A stretch of 64,000 nt of DNA from Paenibacillus sp. cl123 (lineage in GTDB: Bacteria; Bacillota; Bacilli; Paenibacillales; NBRC-103111), in assembly GCF_900101595.1 (NCBI RefSeq), contig NZ_FMYY01000001.1, positions 58,735 through 122,734 of the forward strand. The letters are read 5' to 3'. Position 1 is the stretch's first letter. The number at the start of each line of letters is the position of its first letter. Position numbers and translations under genes: made by a program. The notes beneath the pieces are model-generated. The model was not told where the DNA came from, did not search any database, and saw nothing but the letters and a program-made list of their open reading frames with translations. This document shows positions 24,961 through 33,730 of the stretch, one piece after another.

Positions 24961-25536
24961 ATGCGGATATATACACGAACAGGAGATGCCGGACAGACCG
25001 GCGTAATAGGCGGACGCGTAGACAAGGACGACGACCGCGTGGAGGCTTACGGCACGACGGATGAGCTGAACTGCTTCGTCGGCCAGGCGATGGGATTCCT
25101 CGACCCGGTGCGGGATGCCGACATGCTGGACGATCTGCTGGAGATTCAGCATGAGCTGTTCGACTGCGGCTCGGATCTCGCTTTGTTGAAGCAGGAGCTG
25201 CGCCCGTACAAGGTGAAGGCCGAAATGGTGGACCGGCTGGAGACATGGATCGACAAATATGACGCCGAGACGCCGGATATCCAGCGGTTTATTTTGCCGG
25301 GAGGCTGCCTTGCTTCATCGGCGCTGCATGTATGCCGGACCGTATGCCGCAGAGCGGAGAGGCGCGTCGTTACCCTGGCCAGGACCCAGCCTATCAATGA
25401 GGAGGTCCGGCGTTATTTGAACCGGCTTTCCGACCTGTTTTTTACGATCGCCAGAACGGCGAATTTCCGGGCCGGCGTACCGGATGTGGAATATGCGAGG
25501 AGTGCGGAAGTGTTCCGCCGCAAGTCCAAGTCATGA
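24961..25536 (+). CDS. ATP:cob(I)alamin adenosyltransferase, PduO type
   Basis: 191 residues. Signature: MRIYTRTGDAGQTGVIGGRVDKDDDRVEAYGTTDELN at the N-terminus (ATP-binding TRTGDxGxT) and RVVTLARTQPINEEVRRYLNRLSDLFFTIAR near the C-terminus, as in PduO/MMAB-type corrinoid adenosyltransferases. It converts cob(I)alamin or cob(I)yrinate diamide to the adenosyl form. ATG 24961 is chosen for its AAGGAGGG; a GTG/ATG pair 30 bases upstream lacks an RBS. It overlaps the RluA-type gene by four bases (ATGA). Confidence 0.93.
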   Translation: MRIYTRTGDAGQTGVIGGRVDKDDDRVEAYGTTDELNCFVGQAMGFLDPVRDADMLDDLLEIQHELFDCGSDLALLKQELRPYKVKAEMVDRLETWIDKYDAETPDIQRFILPGGCLASSALHVCRTVCRRAERRVVTLARTQPINEEVRRYLNRLSDLFFTIARTANFRAGVPDVEYARSAEVFRRKSKS

Positions 25537-26483
25537 CAGCCTATTACAAGCCTCTGGAGTACGAGGTGCCGCCGGAGGACGAAGGTCTGCTGCTGCGCAC
25601 TGTGCTGCAGAAGCGGATGGGGCTTTCCCGCAAGCTGATCTCCCGGCTGAAGCTGACGGAGGAAGGCATTACGGTCAACGGGGAACGCAAATATATCGAT
25701 GTCGCAGTACGAGCGGGCGACCTGGTTGCGGCGCGCATGGCCGAGGAGGACTCGGAGGATATTTTGCCTCAGCCTATGCCGCTGAACATTTTGTACGAGG
25801 ATGATGATCTGCTCGTCCTGGACAAGCAGGCCGGCATCATCGTTCATCCGACGCATGGCCATTATACGGGAACGATCGCGAACGGAGTCGTCCATTATTG
25901 GAAGGAGCGGGGGGCAAGTTTCCGCTTCCGTCCGATTCACCGGCTGGATCAGGAAACATCGGGTTGCCTGGCCATAGCCAAAAATCCGTATATCCACCAG
26001 CAAATCTCGGAGCAGATGCAGGCGGGTGGCCTCAAGAAGGAATATCTCGCGCTGGTCCATGGAGACGTGGTGCCGGATAAAGGCACGATCGATGCCCCTA
26101 TCGACCGCAATCCCGACTCGCCCCATATCCGGATCGTAATCGAGACGGGAGCTCGCGCTGTCACGCACTTCCGGGTGGAGCGGCGATTCGGAGCCGCCAC
26201 GCTCGTCCGGCTAAGGCTGGAGACAGGCCGCACGCATCAGATTCGGGTGCACATGAAGCATCTGGGTTATCCGTTGGTCGGCGACAGTATGTACGGTTTG
26301 CCGGATGCGGAGGTCCCCGGTCTGATCGGCAGACAGGCGCTGCATGCGGCCACGCTAGGCCTGACGCATCCTGCTCTTAAGAAATGGATGGAGTTCGAGG
26401 CTCCGGTTCCGGCAGATATGCTGGCATGCGCCAGGCTTCTGGAGGAGGCTGGGGGGCCGACAGTCACAAAGGACGTGCCCTGA
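25533..26483 (+). CDS. RluA family pseudouridine synthase
   Basis: 316 residues. An S4-like N-terminal domain (residues about 18-70, LLRTVLQKRMGLSRKLISRLKL) precedes the catalytic domain with HRLDQETSGCLAIAKN, whose Asp is the catalytic nucleophile, and the later RTHQIRVHMKHLGYPLVGDSMYG. RluA/RluD-type enzymes isomerise uridines in 23S rRNA or tRNA. Translationally coupled to the adenosyltransferase gene though functionally unrelated to B12. A bidirectional terminator follows. Confidence 0.93.
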   Translation: MTAYYKPLEYEVPPEDEGLLLRTVLQKRMGLSRKLISRLKLTEEGITVNGERKYIDVAVRAGDLVAARMAEEDSEDILPQPMPLNILYEDDDLLVLDKQAGIIVHPTHGHYTGTIANGVVHYWKERGASFRFRPIHRLDQETSGCLAIAKNPYIHQQISEQMQAGGLKKEYLALVHGDVVPDKGTIDAPIDRNPDSPHIRIVIETGARAVTHFRVERRFGAATLVRLRLETGRTHQIRVHMKHLGYPLVGDSMYGLPDAEVPGLIGRQALHAATLGLTHPALKKWMEFEAPVPADMLACARLLEEAGGPTVTKDVP

Positions 26484-26622
26484 AGGAAGCAGGAAGAGCA
26501 GCTAGTTTCAGAGGTGGCCTGCAGGAAGCTGGAGGGCCGCTAACGGCCGCCTAAGGCGGTCAAGGAAGCGCCGAATACGCGAAGCTCTGCCGGCCGGCAA
26601 GCTCCGCTATGCCGCAACAGAC

Positions 26623-26669
26623 AAAAACGCAAGCCATTCCGCCATACAAACGGAACGGCTTGCGTTTTT
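26623..26669. terminator. Bidirectional terminator between convergent genes
   Basis: Nineteen-base arms (26623-26641 and 26651-26669) pair with one mismatch around CCATACAAA, with A5 on the left and T5 on the right, ending both the cob/rluA operon and the minus-strand YdcF-like gene. Confidence 0.9.
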
Positions 26670-26765
26670 GCGACGTATACAAGTTGGACAGGAAGTTGTT
26701 TGTACAGAGGCTGGCCCGCGTAAGCCTTTGCCCGGCTGGGCGGCTGAGACGGCCTGTACTCCCGC

Positions 26766-27512
26766 TTATTGCAGCATGCCGAGATATTCCTTCAGGGCAA
26801 GCGACATCTTCTCCAGCGCGGAAGCTTGCGGCGTCCAGAGCTGGGTAAACGCCCGGGGATGCTCGCCCCTGCTTGTGCGGAAATCTGTCGGATAAGGAAG
26901 CACGGCGACGTTCTCGGCGTTGAAATGGCTGACCGCTCTGGCCATATGGAACGCCGATGTGATCAGCACCGGCCGGCTCAGTCCATGCCGCTGCAATAGC
27001 TCCCGGGTGTTGCGGGCGTTCTCCCGGGTATTGCGGCTCGTGTCATCGAGCAGAATTCGGTCTTCCGGGATTCCAAGCTCGACAAGCATCCGTTTGGCCA
27101 ACCGACCTTCATTGCCCGAGGCGGCATATACTTGGCCTCCGGAGAAGACGATGGGCAAAGGCTGCCGTTTATACAACTGAACGGCGGTGACGACCCGCTG
27201 CAGCGTCTCTCCCGATAGCTGCCCTTCTCCGGCAGGGCTAGGGACGGAAGCCAGGGAGCCGCCGCCGAGCACGACGTAAGCATCCCCCGTAATGGCCACG
27301 GGCGGCTCATAACGCTGCTCGAGCCGGCCGATCACCGCATCGGCGACGACCGGCACGGAGAACATGTACAGCAGCAGGGCGGCGGCGCCGACGAGCAGCC
27401 CGGCTCGCCGGTTCATGCGGATGGCGATGAAGGCGGCGAGCAGAGCAAGCAGCAGTATTAGCAGGCCGGGGGGCAGCAGAAAGCTGTACAACGCTTTTAA
27501 CAAATAGATCAT
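26766..27512 (-). CDS. YdcF/SanA-like DUF218 membrane protein
   Basis: About 248 residues. Two or three N-terminal hydrophobic helices (to about residue 65) precede a DUF218 domain with YVVLGGGSL, IVFSGGQVY, DDTSRNTRENA and ITSAFHMARAVSHF. The family includes E. coli SanA, ElyC and YdcF, which affect envelope/peptidoglycan homeostasis through an unknown chemistry. ATG 27512 is set by TAAGGAGTGCTT; a GTG two codons upstream is too close to the RBS. Monocistronic. Confidence 0.85.
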   Translation of the reverse strand: MIYLLKALYSFLLPPGLLILLLALLAAFIAIRMNRRAGLLVGAAALLLYMFSVPVVADAVIGRLEQRYEPPVAITGDAYVVLGGGSLASVPSPAGEGQLSGETLQRVVTAVQLYKRQPLPIVFSGGQVYAASGNEGRLAKRMLVELGIPEDRILLDDTSRNTRENARNTRELLQRHGLSRPVLITSAFHMARAVSHFNAENVAVLPYPTDFRTSRGEHPRAFTQLWTPQASALEKMSLALKEYLGMLQ

Positions 27513-27708
27513 AAGCACTCCTTAAACTGGCCTCATTCCGAGGCGTTTCCCATTGTCATCCATTATGGCGGTACATGCGCCAGGTTGCAACAGGGAGTAA
27601 GCGAGAAGCCGATCAAGCCGCTTAAGCGTCCATTTCGACAAGGCGGGCATGAAGCGCCGGGCTCGCCGCTGTTGTGCCGTCGAGCTTACCTTGGTCTTGC
27701 AGGCGTAT

Positions 27709-27738
27709 TTGCAGCAAACGGATGTTCATCGTTATAAT
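27709..27738 (+). promoter_or_regulatory. SigA-type promoter of the ArsC/Spx-like gene
   Basis: TTGCAG (27709-27714), 18-base spacer, TATAAT (27733-27738), about 50 bases before the start at 27789. Confidence 0.65.
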
Positions 27739-27788
27739 GAATAGGGCATCAGGCCCCGAAACACGAATATGTTCTAGAAAAGGATGAG

Positions 27789-28166
27789 ATGATGACAACA
27801 CCGGCCGATCATATAACGATCTACGAATACCCGCCCTGCGGAACCTGCCGCAGCGCCGTGAAATGGTTGCAGAACGAGGGATGGAAGCTCGACCGCATCC
27901 ATATCAAGGAAACTCCCCCAAGCCCTCAAGTGCTGGATGAGCTGATTGCGCTGAGCGGTTTGGATATGAAGAAATGGTTTAACACCTCCGGCGAGGTGTA
28001 CAAGGAGCTCCAGCTCAAAGACAAGCTGGCAGGCATGTCGAAGGAAGAAAAGCTGGAGCTGCTTTCGTCGCACGGCATGTTGATCAAAAGGCCGATCGTA
28101 ACCGACGGCAAACGCGTCACCATAGGCTTCAAGCCGGAAGCTTATGCCGAGGCTTGGAGCCGTTAA
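27789..28166 (+). CDS. ArsC/Spx family thioredoxin-fold protein
   Basis: 125 residues. A thioredoxin-like fold with Cys17-Gly-Thr-Cys20 after the first strand (ITIYEYPPCGTCRSAVKWL), GLDMKKWFNTSG in the middle and LIKRPIVTDGKRVTIGF before the C-terminus. This is the ArsC/Spx/YusI group. It has a CxxC rather than the single active Cys of plasmid-type arsenate reductases, and no ars genes are nearby, so arsenate reduction is doubtful. It is 30 bases upstream of a site-2 protease gene on the same strand. Confidence 0.85.
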   Translation: MMTTPADHITIYEYPPCGTCRSAVKWLQNEGWKLDRIHIKETPPSPQVLDELIALSGLDMKKWFNTSGEVYKELQLKDKLAGMSKEEKLELLSSHGMLIKRPIVTDGKRVTIGFKPEAYAEAWSR

Positions 28167-28196
28167 AGTCAAAAACCAAAGGGGTGTGGGAGTACC

Positions 28197-29288
28197 TTGC
28201 AGCAATCGAATCGAAAAAAACAAAGTCCGCTCTGGTACATCGGCGCGGCCGCCATGTTTATCCTGTCGCAGCTGAAGGCCATTCTCCCGCTGCTCAAGCT
28301 GGGGAAAGCCGGGGGCGCGATCATCACGATGGCCGTCTCCATCTGGGCGTATGCGCTGCGCTTCCCTTGGCAGTTTGCCGTAGGCTTCGTCCTGCTCATT
28401 CTCGTCCATGAGATGGGCCATGTATGGGCATCCAAGCGCAAGGGACTGCCGGTCAGCGCCCCGGTATTCATCCCGTTCCTGGGCGCGATGATCAATATGA
28501 AGCGCCATCCGCGGGATGCGGCTACCGAAGCGTATGTGGCAATGGGCGGACCGCTCGTCGGCACGATAGGCGCGGCTGTCGTTTTCGCTGCGGCCTATGC
28601 GACAGACAGCGGGCTGTTGTACAGCCTGGCGTATACGGGCTTTTTCCTGAATCTTATCAATCTGCTGCCCATTCATCCGCTGGACGGAGGGCGGATCGCG
28701 ACGGCCGTTACACGGTGGCTTTGGCTGGTCGGTCTGATCGGAGGACTTGTCGTTATTGTTTATTTGCGCAGCTGGCTGTTCGGCATTATTTGGGCCATGT
28801 TTGCCTATGATCTGTATGTGAAATATGTCAAAAACCGCAAGGGAGGCGAGCCTCACGACATCCGGGCCGTGAGCCTGACCTTTATGGTGCCTGCCGAGCC
28901 TTTGATCGAGCAGGGGTATTTGATTCCCGGACCGGAGCATAAGCGCGAGCTGCCCTTCAAGACTTATACGGATCTGCAGGATGAGACGCAGCGCGTAGAG
29001 CTGTATTGGGAAGGGCTGCAGTTTCACGGAACCGTGCCCATGACGCAGCAGGGAATCATTCACCGTGCCCATGTTACCGGCCTGGAGCGCATACAGAAGG
29101 AAGATGGCTTGCAGCTCGCTATCCATTGCCAGGTCGATTATTCCCCGTACGATAACGATAAATATTATGAAGTTCCGCCTGCTGTAAGATGGAAATTCGG
29201 GATCGGTTATATCTCCCTCGCCGCCGTGCTGCTGGCGATGATGTTTAGCGTGCACGAGCTGTCCGGAATCAGTTTCTTCGGGCGCTAA
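28197..29288 (+). CDS. Site-2 protease family (M50) membrane metalloprotease
   Basis: 363 residues. Zinc site H71-E72-x2-H75 (LVHEMGHVW) in a transmembrane helix, and the partner motif NLLPIHPLDGGRI supplying the third ligand Asp: an intramembrane M50 protease. There are about five to six hydrophobic segments, then a cytosolic tail of about 120 residues without a PDZ or CBS domain, and a final hydrophobic segment near the C-terminus. TTG start at 28197 with GGGAGT upstream. The substrate is unknown; no anti-sigma factor gene is adjacent. Confidence 0.85.
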   Translation: MQQSNRKKQSPLWYIGAAAMFILSQLKAILPLLKLGKAGGAIITMAVSIWAYALRFPWQFAVGFVLLILVHEMGHVWASKRKGLPVSAPVFIPFLGAMINMKRHPRDAATEAYVAMGGPLVGTIGAAVVFAAAYATDSGLLYSLAYTGFFLNLINLLPIHPLDGGRIATAVTRWLWLVGLIGGLVVIVYLRSWLFGIIWAMFAYDLYVKYVKNRKGGEPHDIRAVSLTFMVPAEPLIEQGYLIPGPEHKRELPFKTYTDLQDETQRVELYWEGLQFHGTVPMTQQGIIHRAHVTGLERIQKEDGLQLAIHCQVDYSPYDNDKYYEVPPAVRWKFGIGYISLAAVLLAMMFSVHELSGISFFGR

Positions 29289-29367
29289 GCGCTGATGGCC
29301 GGGAGATGTGCCGGAGACGCCCGGCCCGGAACGAAGCAGGGAAGATCGTAGGAGGAGCGATAAAGCG

Positions 29368-30558
29368 ATGAAGCGTTGGGAATCGAAACGACTGGCCGAA
29401 CTTGGTTCGGCTATTTTTTCTGAGGTGGCGAAGTGGAAGCAGGAAGTGACGGCTCAAGGAGTCGATGTCATCGACCTGGGCATCGGAAGCCCGGACCGTG
29501 GACCGTCCGAACGGGTCCGGCAGGCGCTGGTTGAGGCGGCGCTCGATCCGGCGCAATATGGGTATCCGGGTACGGAGGGAACGCCGGAATTTCGTCTAAC
29601 GGTGGCTCAGTGGTACCGGCACCGCTTCGGGGTTCAACTGGACCCGGACACCGAGGTGGTCGCGCTGATGGGCTCTCAGGACGGTCTGGCGCATCTGGCG
29701 CTTGCCGTCACCGACCCCGGAGATATGGCGATCGTGCCGGACCCGGGTTATCCGATCTATTCGGCGAGCTTGGTGCTGGCCGGGGTGAAGCCTTATCTCG
29801 TCCCGCTCCGGGAAGAGCATGATTACCTGCCGCAGCTGGACGAAATACCGGAGGCGGTGCTGAAGCAGACCAAGTTTATGCTGCTGAACTACCCGAGCAA
29901 TCCGTTGTCCGCCGTAGCGACGCTGCCGTTTTTCGAGAAGCTTGTCGAGTTTGCCCGGGAACATGAGCTGCTGCTCGTTCATGATGTCGCTTATTCGGAG
30001 ATGGCCTTCGACGGCTTCGTGCCTCCAAGCATCCTGGAGGTCGAAGGCGCCAAAGAGGTTGCCGTCGAATTCCATTCTTTGTCGAAAAGCTTTAATATGG
30101 CAGGCTGCCGGATTGCGTTTATGGTCGGACAGCCGGATGTGGTGCGCGCGCTGCGCACGCTCAAGTCGAATATGGATTACGGCGTCTTTCTGGCCGTTCA
30201 GCGCGCCGGAATCGAGGCGATGAGAGAGGATATGGAGCCGGGCAGCCGGTCCGTAGCTGCGCTATACGAGCGCCGCCGGGATATTGTGATCGACGGATTG
30301 CGTCAATACGGCTGGGATATCCGCAAGCCGAAGGCTTCGATGTTCATCTGGGCGCCGATTCCGTCCGGCTGGACATCTCGACAAATTTCCCGGGAAATGC
30401 TGTATTCCGCCGGCGTCGTTGTTATTCCCGGCGACGCATTTGGCCAAGAAGGCGAGGGTTATGTCAGAATTGCGCTGGTCCAGGAGGAGGAGAGGCTGCA
30501 GGAAGCTGTTCGCCGGATGGGCGAGTTTATAAGCTCCGTATGGGGAAGCCTTGCTTGA
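29368..30558 (+). CDS. PLP aminotransferase, LL-diaminopimelate aminotransferase-like
   Basis: 396 residues, fold-type I aminotransferase: IDLGIGSPDRGPS, YGYPGTEGTPEFR, PDPGYPIYSAS, LNYPSNPLSA, HDVAYSEMAFDG and PLP Lys240 in SLSKSFNMAGCRIAFMVG. The NYPSNP and AYSEMAFDG forms match the group annotated as LL-diaminopimelate or alanine-type aminotransferases. ATG 29368 follows TAGGAGGAG; an upstream ATG at 29308 lacks an RBS. The substrate cannot be fixed from sequence. Confidence 0.85.
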   Translation: MKRWESKRLAELGSAIFSEVAKWKQEVTAQGVDVIDLGIGSPDRGPSERVRQALVEAALDPAQYGYPGTEGTPEFRLTVAQWYRHRFGVQLDPDTEVVALMGSQDGLAHLALAVTDPGDMAIVPDPGYPIYSASLVLAGVKPYLVPLREEHDYLPQLDEIPEAVLKQTKFMLLNYPSNPLSAVATLPFFEKLVEFAREHELLLVHDVAYSEMAFDGFVPPSILEVEGAKEVAVEFHSLSKSFNMAGCRIAFMVGQPDVVRALRTLKSNMDYGVFLAVQRAGIEAMREDMEPGSRSVAALYERRRDIVIDGLRQYGWDIRKPKASMFIWAPIPSGWTSRQISREMLYSAGVVVIPGDAFGQEGEGYVRIALVQEEERLQEAVRRMGEFISSVWGSLA

Positions 30559-30579
30559 GGGGAGAAGCTGACGATCTGC

Positions 30580-31368
30580 ATGCACATAAGATATAGGACG
30601 AGCAGCGGCGATCAAGAGATAACGGTATGCGATGTGCCGGAATTATATGGCGAGAAGGGGAGCTTCCGCGTGCTGCAATTCTCGAATGAAGCCATTCAGG
30701 GTGCGATGGATCTGAACCGGCCGGAACGTATGGTATTCGAATACCCGCGGGCGATCCTTCACCTGATGGAGATCAATGATCCGGCTTTTGAGGATGTATT
30801 TATGATCGGCCATGGAACCGGAATGCTTGCCGGCCGCTTGACTGACAAGCGGTGCAAGGTGGCGGAGATTGACGGCGAAGTGGTGGCCATAAGCAGGGCA
30901 TGGTTCGGGTATAGCGGAGACAACGTGACCGTAGGAGATGGCCGTCAACTGCTGGCAGAGGAGAAGCCGCATACCTTCGATTACATCGTGCTGGATGCTT
31001 TTACGGAGAAAGGCACGCCCCGGCATCTGACATCGCGGGAGTTTTTCAGCCTGGCGCGCGAGCAGCTGGACCCGGAGGGAGCGATCATCATGAACCTGAC
31101 GGGCAAGGGGGAGCATGACCCGCTCATCTGCGCCATCCATGCAACGCTTGACGGGGTATACGCGTATACAGGAGCCTTCGTGCTGCCTTCGGAGGGAGCG
31201 GGGGATATTAGGAACATGCTCCTGATGGGCAGCGCCAAGCCGATCCGCCATCAAGCCCGCAGCATGGCCGGTTTTCGGGAGATAGAGCTCCAGCCGGGTC
31301 ATGTTCTGTGGGATATTTCTCCGGCTCAGGGGTCGAGCAGCGGTACAAGCTGTGATATACTGGAGTAA
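30580..31368 (+). CDS. Spermidine synthase-like methyltransferase-fold protein
   Basis: 262 residues. A Rossmann-type core resembling polyamine aminopropyltransferases: FMIGHGTGMLAGRL (cofactor loop), CKVAEIDGEVVAISR (acidic residue binding the ribose), NVTVGDGRQLL and FDYIVLDAF. The N-terminal tetramerisation strands are abbreviated, and the canonical GGGxG loop reads GHGTG. Likely a spermidine-synthase-like protein; aminopropyl transfer is not proven. It follows the aminotransferase by 21 bases, so they may be co-transcribed. Confidence 0.75.
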   Translation: MHIRYRTSSGDQEITVCDVPELYGEKGSFRVLQFSNEAIQGAMDLNRPERMVFEYPRAILHLMEINDPAFEDVFMIGHGTGMLAGRLTDKRCKVAEIDGEVVAISRAWFGYSGDNVTVGDGRQLLAEEKPHTFDYIVLDAFTEKGTPRHLTSREFFSLAREQLDPEGAIIMNLTGKGEHDPLICAIHATLDGVYAYTGAFVLPSEGAGDIRNMLLMGSAKPIRHQARSMAGFREIELQPGHVLWDISPAQGSSSGTSCDILE

Positions 31369-31392
31369 AAAAAGATGGAGCGATAACTGATT

Positions 31393-32310
31393 ATGGAAGC
31401 TTCTGCAATACCTGCAGCCCAGTTGCCGGGCTCAAATAATGTGCTGCTGGTTGACGGGATGGCGCTGCTGTTCCGCGGCTACTATGCCAACTCTTACGGC
31501 GGCTATATCCGCAAGACGAAAGCAGGGCTGCCGACCAATGCCGTATTCGGCTTTATGAAATACCTGCTTGACGCGATCAAAACGTTCAAGCCGACGCATG
31601 TTATCTGCTGCTGGGATATGGGCAGCAAAACGTTTCGGACGGAGAAATTTACGAACTACAAGGCGAACCGCCCGGAAGCTCCGCTTGAATTGATTCCCCA
31701 GTTTGAGCTGGTGAAGGAGGTCGTGGCGAGCTTCGACATCCCGAATGTCGGGATAGCCGGCTACGAGGCGGACGACTGCATCGGCACGTTGTCACGTAAG
31801 TTCGGGGTCGATAGCGACGTGCATGTATTGACCGGCGATCACGATATGCTGCAGCTGGTGTCGGAGCGGGTGAAGGTCATCATCATGAAGAAAGGCGCTT
31901 CCAACTACGCGGTCTACGACCCCGAGACGCTGCTGGCGGAGAAGCAATTGACTGCTGCGCAGTTTATTGACTTGAAGGGCCTGATCGGAGACACCAGCGA
32001 CAACTACCCTGGCGTGAAGGGAATCGGCGAGAAAACGGCCGTCAAGCTGCTGCTGGAGCACGGGTCCATCGACGGGATCGTTGCCAATCTGGGGCTGCTT
32101 GCCAAGTCCGTGAAGACCAAGATTGAGGCTGATCTGGAGATGCTGCATCTGTGCCGGGAGCTCGCGACTATTTACTGTGAAGCTCCGATTGAATGTGCGC
32201 TCGAAGAAAGCCTGTGGAGCCCCGACTTCCGGAAGGTCCATGACAAGTTCACGGAGCTGGAGCTGAACAGCCTGGTGAAGGAAGTCGAACGGCTGACGGC
32301 GGTGTCTTAG
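31393..32310 (+). CDS. 5'-3' exonuclease (Pol I 5'-nuclease-like)
   Basis: 305 residues, a stand-alone version of the 5' nuclease domain of DNA polymerase I (FEN/YpcP group), removing RNA primers and flaps. Visible acidic metal-binding motifs: LLVDGMALLFRG, CWDMGSKTFRTE, GYEADDCIGTLSR, LTGDHDMLQL and GDTSDNYPGVKGIGEKTAVKLL (helix-hairpin-helix). No polymerase domain follows. The ATG is 25 bases after the spermidine-synthase-like gene. Confidence 0.92.
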   Translation: MEASAIPAAQLPGSNNVLLVDGMALLFRGYYANSYGGYIRKTKAGLPTNAVFGFMKYLLDAIKTFKPTHVICCWDMGSKTFRTEKFTNYKANRPEAPLELIPQFELVKEVVASFDIPNVGIAGYEADDCIGTLSRKFGVDSDVHVLTGDHDMLQLVSERVKVIIMKKGASNYAVYDPETLLAEKQLTAAQFIDLKGLIGDTSDNYPGVKGIGEKTAVKLLLEHGSIDGIVANLGLLAKSVKTKIEADLEMLHLCRELATIYCEAPIECALEESLWSPDFRKVHDKFTELELNSLVKEVERLTAVS

Positions 32311-32449
32311 CCTTAACAGGACACGCCGGCGAGCCACTCAACATTTCATTGTCGAAGCAATGCCGGACTTGTGGAGCGTGAGGCCGCATCCAAAGCGGTA
32401 CTGGAACAAGGAGTTGTCCAACAAGGAGAGCTTCTCGCTTAATGATACA

Positions 32450-32481
32450 CCCCCATTCTTTTGATAGATGGGGGCTATTTT
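32450..32481 (+). terminator. Terminator after the 5' nuclease gene
   Basis: CCCCCAT (32450-32456) and ATGGGGG (32468-32474) pair perfectly, followed by CTATTTT. It closes the 29.4-32.3 kb group. Confidence 0.75.
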
Positions 32482-32574
32482 GCGCTTACCCCAAGAGGAC
32501 CGGGCCGAGTCATTCAGCCCGGTGGCGGCCGGGCCTTGGGATACGGGCTTCAGGCGAATCGTTGAGCACGCTTT

Positions 32575-33081
32575 TTAGTAAACCTCAACTAAGATAGGTT
32601 TTGAAACAACTGTATAGGGGATATATTGGTTTTCGATTATTCCCTTTAATCTTAATTCACTTTTAGCCTGAAGAATGTATTCTCCAGGGCCAGATAGAGA
32701 TATGGATCTCTGTTGATCTGGCGGCAATTCTGTACCCGGTTCATATATCTCCGAAGGGTTAATGGTTTTTTCAACAGCGATTGAGAGGATTGCATCAGGA
32801 TTAATCTTTACGACATTCCCTTTTAAATCATAGACATAAATAAAAGCCATTACAGAAGCATGCTCAATAGTAAGTTTTTCATCGGTTAAATTTTGCAGCG
32901 ATGTCTTTATTGGAACCCTTTCATTACTTTTTAATTTTGCGTCAGGAATTTCAAATTTCAGCTCAAATAGTCCCCCTTCTAAATGAGGAATTTCCTTTTG
33001 AGTCTTAGGAGTATCTGAACATCCGCATATCAATATAACTAAGATAGAAATAAAAACATACATTTTTTTCGTTGAGAACAC
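32575..33081 (-). CDS. AT-rich gene for a lipoprotein, BsuPI-like domain possible
   Basis: 168 residues: lipoprotein signal with lipobox LICGC (Cys21), then an all-beta-looking domain containing FELKFEIPDAKLKSNERVPIKTSLQNLTDEKLTIEH and SLSGPGEYILQAKSEL, which resembles BsuPI/proteinase-inhibitor-type beta sandwiches (weak). The gene is strongly AT-rich (first 60 bases past 32580 are about 32% GC) and uses AT-ending codons, unlike its neighbours. Probably acquired, but no mobile element flanks it. The RBS is AGGAGGGG upstream of the start. Confidence 0.8.
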   Translation of the reverse strand: MFSTKKMYVFISILVILICGCSDTPKTQKEIPHLEGGLFELKFEIPDAKLKSNERVPIKTSLQNLTDEKLTIEHASVMAFIYVYDLKGNVVKINPDAILSIAVEKTINPSEIYEPGTELPPDQQRSISLSGPGEYILQAKSELRLKGIIENQYIPYTVVSKPILVEVY

Positions 33082-33253
33082 TAAACAACTACCCCTCCTT
33101 CTGATACAGCAGTTTTACTGGATTATAACATAAAATTGAATGGTCCCGACCTGCGGCCGCCAAGAAAGATTTGCGCGGAACATCCGTTACAATATAGGTC
33201 TCCGAGCGAACAATAAAACAAAGTCATAGGACAACTATCCCGCCATACGTTAA

Positions 33254-33286
33254 AAGAGGCTGAGCCCTGCATAGGGACAGCCTCTT
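33254..33286 (-). terminator. Terminator of the small minus-strand gene
   Basis: AAGAGGCTG (33254-33262) pairs with CAGCCTCTT (33278-33286); on the minus strand it ends in TTTAACG. Confidence 0.8.
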
Positions 33287-33299
33287 CTTCAGCGTGGCG

Positions 33300-33512
33300 T
33301 TACTTGCGCATCTCGAAAAATTCGCAGGCGCTGCGTGAATGATAAGCCACATCGCCGACCCCGGCTTGGATGACGACCGTATCCTCGGTAAAGCGGACGA
33401 TGATTCCGCCGAAGTCAACGACATGGTCTTGCTCAAACACGCGGATGCGGCGCTGACGATCCATCGCTTCCTGAAAATCCTGATCCGTGAGCAAACGTCG
33501 GTTTTGGGCCAC
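33300..33512 (-). CDS. Small conserved-looking hypothetical protein
   Basis: 70 residues from a GTG start (AAAGGAG ten bases upstream). Basic N-terminal helix (RLLTDQDFQEAMDRQRRIRVFEQ) followed by beta-rich sequence (VVDFGGIIVRFTEDTVVIQAGVGDVAYHS). No signal or membrane segment, so probably cytosolic. Clear RBS and terminator support it as a gene; function not recognised. Confidence 0.7.
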   Translation of the reverse strand: MAQNRRLLTDQDFQEAMDRQRRIRVFEQDHVVDFGGIIVRFTEDTVVIQAGVGDVAYHSRSACEFFEMRK

Positions 33513-33730
33513 TTGGCTGCAACTCCTTTGGCAAAGAAAACTGGATGAACTCGTATGGTAAGAAGTGTACCCGATGCGGGAGCCGAGAGCAATAACACAA
33601 GCGTTGACGGCTGGCCTGCCAGCTGCTTCTAGCCGCCGAGAACGTTTGCGATGTATAATGTTGGCAAGACAAGACGCAGGCGCACGGGTACAGGGTTAAA
33701 AGCCGTGCCTCAAGCACCCCGAGGAGGAAG

